Made by a program: the position numbers and the translations under genes
NCBI GenBank assembly: GCA_950295325.1
Contig: OX485807.1
Coordinates: forward strand, 5,582,501-5,646,500
DNA from: Polytrichum commune
Lineage: Eukaryota; Streptophyta; Polytrichopsida; Polytrichales; Polytrichaceae
DNA: 64,000 nucleotides
Reading direction: 5' to 3'
Notes under the pieces: model-generated
What the model was told of the DNA's origin: nothing
Database searches by the model: none
The model's input: the letters and a program-made list of their open reading frames with translations, nothing else
In this document: one piece after another, positions 59,915 to 64,000 of the stretch
How the letters are laid out: every line of letters starts with the position of its first letter
Numbering within the stretch: the first letter of the stretch is position 1

Positions 59915-60518
59915 GAAGGGGAGGAAGGGAGTGGCAAAAGCAAGGGCAAGGTAAAAAAAAAGGGAGGAGGGTGTCACCACGAGGTGGCTTTACAATTGGA
60001 GACAAGACCAGACAAGAGCAGGCTAGAGGTAGCGAGGAAGTTGAGAGAGAGAAAGAGAGAGAGAGAGAGGGCGAGACAGGGGGCCATCATCATCATCACT
60101 ACTTGTATCGCTCGCTCGCAGCGTCTGCCTCTCACTCGCCACTTACACAGCTTACTCACTCGCTTGTCTCGCCATCGCCATCGCCCCTGGACAGGACGAG
60201 GAAGAGGAGGGAAGTATGAGATGAGATGAGAAGAGAAGGGAGGAGGAGGAGGAGGATTAGTGCAGTTGCGGACTAGAAGTGCAAGGAAAGGCAAAGGAGG
60301 CAGGCAGGCAGGCAGGAGGCAGGCAGGCAGGGTGGGCAGAGGAGGAGTGGAGTCCTGATGAAGCAGCATTACTACGCGCACCGCACAAGCTATGTTTTGG
60401 TGCAATTGTGCTTCCTAGCGATCCTGCTCTGCCGCTTTCGTCGTCTTCTTCTTTAGCCCCAGGCACTGCGCTGCGGGATTCGTTTGCGGATCGCTCAGGG
60501 AGGGGGAGGGAGGAGGGA

Positions 60519-60522
60519 GGGA

Positions 60523-60583
<61 letters not shown>
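60519..60583 (+). promoter_or_regulatory. Long GA tract upstream of the CLE gene
   Basis: About 30 GA units with two single-base interruptions, 260-325 bp upstream of the CLE start codon. Shorter GA tracts lie at 60,043-60,069. Plant BBR/BPC (GAGA-binding) proteins bind such sequences in promoters and leaders. Whether this tract is transcribed or regulatory is inference. Confidence 0.4.
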
Positions 60584-60584
<1 letters not shown>

Positions 60585-60798
60585 CAGAGAGAGGGGAGCG
60601 TTAGGATTTTTACTGTGGATTGATTGTTTCGCAAGGGAAAGAGGCACAGAGAGTGTGTGTCTGCGTCTGTGGGTGCCTTTTGTGGTGTGTATTTTTTTTT
60701 TTTGTTTTTTGCGGAGAGCGGGGAGGAGAGGCGTGAGAGGGAATTGAGCTTCGGGTAGCGGAGTGAGAGCGGGGGAGCAATTCACGACGTGGCTTGGC

Positions 60799-60826
60799 GG
60801 GGAGGGGAGGGGAGGGGAGGGGAGGG
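60799..60826 (+). promoter_or_regulatory. Potential RNA G-quadruplex just before the CLE start codon
   Basis: Six runs of three or four G, each separated by one A, ending 17 bases ahead of the ATG at 60,844. If in the leader, this is a strong candidate for a translation-damping quadruplex. No experimental support is visible. Confidence 0.5.
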
Positions 60827-60843
60827 TTGCGGTGGCGTTGGCG

Positions 60844-61227
60844 ATGGCGAGGAGGGGGAGGGAACCGGGGTATAGGATTGTGGTGGTGATGGTGGTGTGT
60901 GTGTTGCTGGCCTTGATCGCGGTGGCGGAGTCCGCGCGCCCGTGGACAGCACGAGAGAGGGAGGTGGGGATGGCGTTGGGAGGGCAGGAGGAGAAACAGA
61001 GGAGAGGGTTGCTTGTGGAGGAGGAGGAGGATGCGGTGCCTCCATCTGGGACGATGGCACCAACGCAGGAGGAGGAGGCATCGCCGCGGAAGCCGCACAT
61101 TGAGTGCGACGAGGTCTCCTCGGATGTGGAGAGCTGCTCGCCCCCAGCACAGCGGCAGACGGATCGCAGCATGTGGGGAATGTCGAAGCGCTTGGTTCCC
61201 ACAGGCCCCAACCCGCTGCACAATTAA
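60844..61227 (+). CDS. CLE: CLE (CLAVATA3/ESR-related) peptide precursor
   Basis: 127-residue secreted precursor of a short extracellular signalling peptide read by leucine-rich-repeat receptor kinases of the CLV1/BAM group at the plasma membrane. Residues 1-31 form a signal peptide: basic start (MARRGREPGYR), a hydrophobic core of V, L, A and I, and a cleavage-like AESA followed by RPW. Residues 32-115 are a charged variable domain with an EEEE run and two Cys. The last 12 residues are RLVPTGPNPLHN, a textbook CLE motif directly before the stop. It is preceded by Lys, as many CLE motifs are by a basic residue. Pro4 and Pro7 are the usual hydroxylation sites. The frame is open upstream to a GTG at 60,763, but the first ATG is 60,844, in good context (GCGATGG). 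No intron is seen, as in many CLE genes. GC-rich, unlike the flanks. Receptor and role cannot be told from sequence. Confidence 0.93.
   Translation: MARRGREPGYRIVVVMVVCVLLALIAVAESARPWTAREREVGMALGGQEEKQRRGLLVEEEEDAVPPSGTMAPTQEEEASPRKPHIECDEVSSDVESCSPPAQRQTDRSMWGMSKRLVPTGPNPLHN
61189..61224 (+). other. Mature CLE dodecapeptide coding segment
   Basis: Encodes RLVPTGPNPLHN, the processed ligand. The ending PLHN and the VP-GPNP core place it with the A-type (CLV3-like) group, which typically restrains meristem or root growth, and not with the TDIF (B) type, which ends in ISN. It differs from the Arabidopsis CLE9/CLE10 peptide as I recall it only by Thr for Ser at position 5. Confidence 0.9.
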
Positions 61228-61900
61228 GTAAGCAAGCAAGCAAGGGCCGAATCCACCGTTCCCTCTCCGGAACTCCATCCCCAATCCCCAATCCCCACTG
61301 CTCCCATCAAAATTACTGCACAGGCTGCTCGCATACACTTATTAAAAAGGGAAAGGAAACGTGTGTTATTATTATGACGATGCTGATGATAATGCCTGGA
61401 CTCCCTTGTCCCGTTATGTTTGGTTTGGTGACGGGATGGCGATCCATGCGGGCCTCAAAACCTCCTTTTTCTCCTGCCATTCATAGCTGCAACCACTTGT
61501 GGAATTCGCAGTGGTTGCTTACCAAACCCAAATGTAGCTTATAGCGGTCACTGGTGTTAATGTAGTCTGTTGTGGTAAAACGTATGTAGTTGGCGGACAA
61601 ATGACAATGATGATGAGTGCGCCAGTGGTGAGATTGATAGATTGATTACGAAGAAGAAGAAGAAGAAGAAGAAGAAGAAGAAGCCGTGTGCTCGGTGGAT
61701 TGATTTTGATACCCTGTTCATTATCTGTACATACTTACTGGCGTTGCTCGATACACTTGAAATCTCTCTGTGGCTGAGGTCAATTTGCAACCGACCAAGA
61801 GCAGGACGTTGCTAATTTGGATTTCAAGAGAATTTCCTGTTGGGAGATGCTTCAACGTTGTTACAGTTCATCTTGAACTCGCTGCACTTGAAGTGAGGAG
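61228..61900 (+). other. Probable 3' untranslated region of the CLE gene
   Basis: Follows the stop with GTAAGCAAGCAAGCAAG. A (GAA)n run lies at 61,651-61,683. TGTACATA at 61,726-61,733 fits the Pumilio-protein consensus UGUANAUA. No convincing AATAAA signal was found, so the transcript end is unknown. Confidence 0.4.
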
Positions 61901-63207
61901 GAGGGAGGAGATTGCAGGTCGGACATGTCATTGCGGGTAGAGAGGTTTAACGGTATTTCTTCACGGCTTTGTTCAACTCGCATCATGGTGGGTGGGGGAG
62001 TGGAAAGGATAAGGAAATCTTACAGTATTCTTATTATTATTGGCTCCTGTCTCTTTACCTACAGCAGAATTGGGGCAGTTCAACTGCAGATCAGAAAGGT
62101 TAATCTCCAATCGAGTGGACACGATTGAATCCAACCCAGTTTGAACGTGGAAGCTTCCAGCTTTCCCTTCACATCAGATAGATTCCCCACCTCCTCGGCA
62201 ATGGAGAGGCTGCTGCTTCTGCATGATGTTGATACTTCTCCGACTCCCAGGCAAAGCAGGTTAACTTATTTCAGTAAATTTGTTCCTGGAGCAGAGAGCA
62301 AACTGGGGTCGGTCGGTCGGTCGGCCGGTCGGTACTGCGGGTGGGCAACTTAAGTGCAGCTGATTTCAAGGGCTCTTTCACTCACTCTTTCACTCACTCA
62401 TTCCATTGTCCGCATCCTCGAACTTCTCTTGGCTGCCGTTCTTCAACTTCATCGTCTCCAGCCTAGGCTGCCTTGCACATTTAAGCCTCGGAACCCTTAT
62501 CCAGCAGGAGGCTAGGCCTTCCAATCTGATCATCCCGGTGCGATATCACTTTCTCTTTGATTCTCATTTCACCCGCCTTCGGATGCAAGAAAGGCGAGCA
62601 GAAACGTCGGTTCCACCTCTCTAAGGGTTTAAAGAAGAATGATTGTCGATGGTATGAACTTGATGATGATGGTGATGATGATGTTCGATGCAGCCAGCAG
62701 CAGTCTTCAGTACCGAAGTCTCCGAGATTCTGTGCAATAGTACATCAATTTCTTCACTTAGCCAGCGTTGTGGTCGTAAGTAAATGTAGAGAAAGAGACA
62801 GACAGACAGACAGACACTTGATGAATATAGTAGTAGTGGACACTGTAGGTAGGCGCCGGTGGCTCGATCGACCACTAGAGGAAAGGAAAGGAAACTAAAA
62901 CAACTACTACTACTCATGGCAATCATTCATTTACAAAGGAAAGAGATAGAAAGTACAAAAAACTCTGGGCACACCTGCAGCACAGCTTCTTCCAGCTTGC
63001 AGCAGGCGCCCTTGTGTAAAAGCAGCATTCAATTATTGTGCATATCTAAGATCTACTAAGGCATGTTGTCTGTCTCTACTAAATGGTGGTATGGTGGTAG
63101 CCTTTATGTCCTCCTCATTCCTCCCCTCCACACCACCCGCCCTTTTATGGCTTGCCTCCCACATCATTGTTGCTCCCCTCCAATCCGTCCCAGTGCAAGA
63201 TCTCTCA

Positions 63208-63256
<49 letters not shown>

Positions 63257-64000
63257 GACAGTACAACAATACATGATCAACAGCTCTTGGGTAGTTCTAA
63301 CCAGCGCTTGGACCACCGCTGCTTTAAATTGTGACCAGGTAGCTTGAATATAACCATGCATGTATGTATACATATATGAATTCCATAATCATGGCCGGCA
63401 TCTACTTCTACCCACCGTCCCTGCAGCTTGATTCTGTTGTTCAGGTTCCCGATCATGAGGAGCTATGAGTCTCCTCCTCATTGATTGACTCCTGGAATTC
63501 AAGCTTAAGTACATGTGTCATGTCAATGTTTTTGTACTACTTAAGGTTTAGCAAGGGTTAATTCTCTTGTTAAGCTGCTAAGTCATGGGGTTTGAGCCCT
63601 GATTCCTTGTGCATGCATGCATGGATGGATGGATGGATGGATCGCTAATTATTGTTGTTTGTTTGTGTGATCTGATGGAAGAAGAGACGCAAGTTGATTA
63701 AATAGTACGGAGATGATGTTTCATAATTCATCACACCCAACACTTGAGTGGTGGTACTGTCTGTAAGGAAGGGGAAGAGTGCACTACCGATTTGCATGTG
63801 TCTGGGATCCGGAAAGCTCTGAATAATCACATGCATCGGTTACTACGTTCACTACTCCAATTGTTATAATCTTTTAAAGGTCCTTGTGTGTTCATCAGAA
63901 GTTCTAGTAGTCTGTGATCATCTGCTCTTGAGTGGTTCATATTAGGGTCAATGAACATATGACCGGTCACCACCACCCACTAGGTCATTTCCGTGTGACC
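61901..64000. other. Downstream non-coding stretch
   Basis: No gene is recognised. Simple repeats include GGTC units at about 62,308-62,333, CACTCACTCTTT units at about 62,378-62,400, (ACAG)n at 62,797-62,815, (TA)n(TG)n at 63,208-63,254 and (GATG)n at about 63,621-63,641. GC content is intermediate to 62,900 and then drops. Frames of 60-113 codons on both strands show no domain. Part of 61,900-62,700 could be transcribed, but nothing proves it. Confidence 0.4.

Larger units (their letters stand above)
54250..59990. repeat. Long degenerate tandem array upstream of the CLE gene
   Basis: A composite unit of roughly 150-600 bp recurs about 13 times. Each begins near GATGGTGATTCCATGATC-type sequence (near 54,257, 54,605, 55,412, 56,018, 56,372, 56,978, 57,535, 58,262, 58,535, 58,822, 58,970, 59,290, 59,575 and 59,860). 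It continues with GAGATAAA-AAAGGTGA, GTGNCAAAGACAAGG, GAGGCAATTAACT, AGAGGGAGGTTGCTTCCCT and TTTCACCAGAGG, and often ends with a GTCCACCCAATGACC block. Units are strongly diverged, with indels. The last one runs into the GAA and GA tracts at the edge of the CLE island. No coding function. Confidence 0.75.

Noticed and set aside
59866-60634. Glu/Arg-rich frames
   Set aside because: They translate GAA and GA microsatellites in several frames and strands.
60763-60843. Upstream extension of the CLE frame
   Set aside because: It opens with GTG, not ATG. The added residues translate the G-rich tract and would push the signal peptide away from the N-terminus.
60495-61338. Two 242-codon and one 169-codon antisense frames over the CLE gene
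   Set aside because: They are low-complexity Ser/Pro/Leu translations of GA-rich and GC-rich sequence opposite a recognised sense gene, with no domains.
62141-62898. Second small gene downstream of CLE
   Set aside because: Frames of 70-113 codons lack signal peptides, known peptide motifs or domains and cross simple repeats.

Overview
The window looks like nuclear DNA of a land plant. Three things point that way: an intact CLE (CLAVATA3/ESR-related) signalling-peptide precursor at 60,844-61,227, a decayed BED/DUF659-type hAT transposase, and AT-rich intergenic sequence full of miniature inverted-repeat transposons (MITEs), plant telomere-like CCCTAAA motifs and long GA, poly-A and poly-G tracts. 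The lineage cannot be fixed from sequence reading alone. A seed-free vascular plant or bryophyte is as possible as a seed plant. There is no bacterial, organellar or viral gene content.

Layout. 1-3,060: decayed hAT transposon. 3,060-8,700: repeats, a diverged tandem duplication with telomere-like motifs, and one exon-like relic. 8,700-12,300: no recognisable content. 12,300-46,600: a mosaic of non-autonomous DNA transposons. The main families are a TA-flanked family of about 365 bp with TAAGGTAGA ends, hAT-like MITEs with perfect 8-bp target duplications, a 93-bp Mutator-like mini-element in three copies with 9-10-bp duplications, PIF/Tourist-like elements ending AGGGGCGG, and several foldback elements. 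A 58/48-bp minisatellite lies at 22.8-23.4 kb. 47,492-48,470: a broken DD34E Tc1-like transposase on the minus strand. 48,480-54,250: mostly unrecognised, with one good TA-family copy. 54,250-59,990: a long degenerate tandem array that runs up to the gene island. 60,000-61,900: a GC-rich island holding the CLE gene. 61,900-64,000: downstream non-coding sequence.

The only convincing functional protein-coding gene is the CLE precursor. It has a signal peptide, a variable domain and a C-terminal CLE dodecapeptide directly before the stop codon. Everything else is transposon-derived, repetitive or unrecognised. The best leads are the CLE gene and its unusual upstream region, the DD34E Tc1-like relic, and a set of miniature transposons whose insertions can be proved from empty sites and target duplications inside this one window. 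All similarity statements come from reading by eye; no database search was run.
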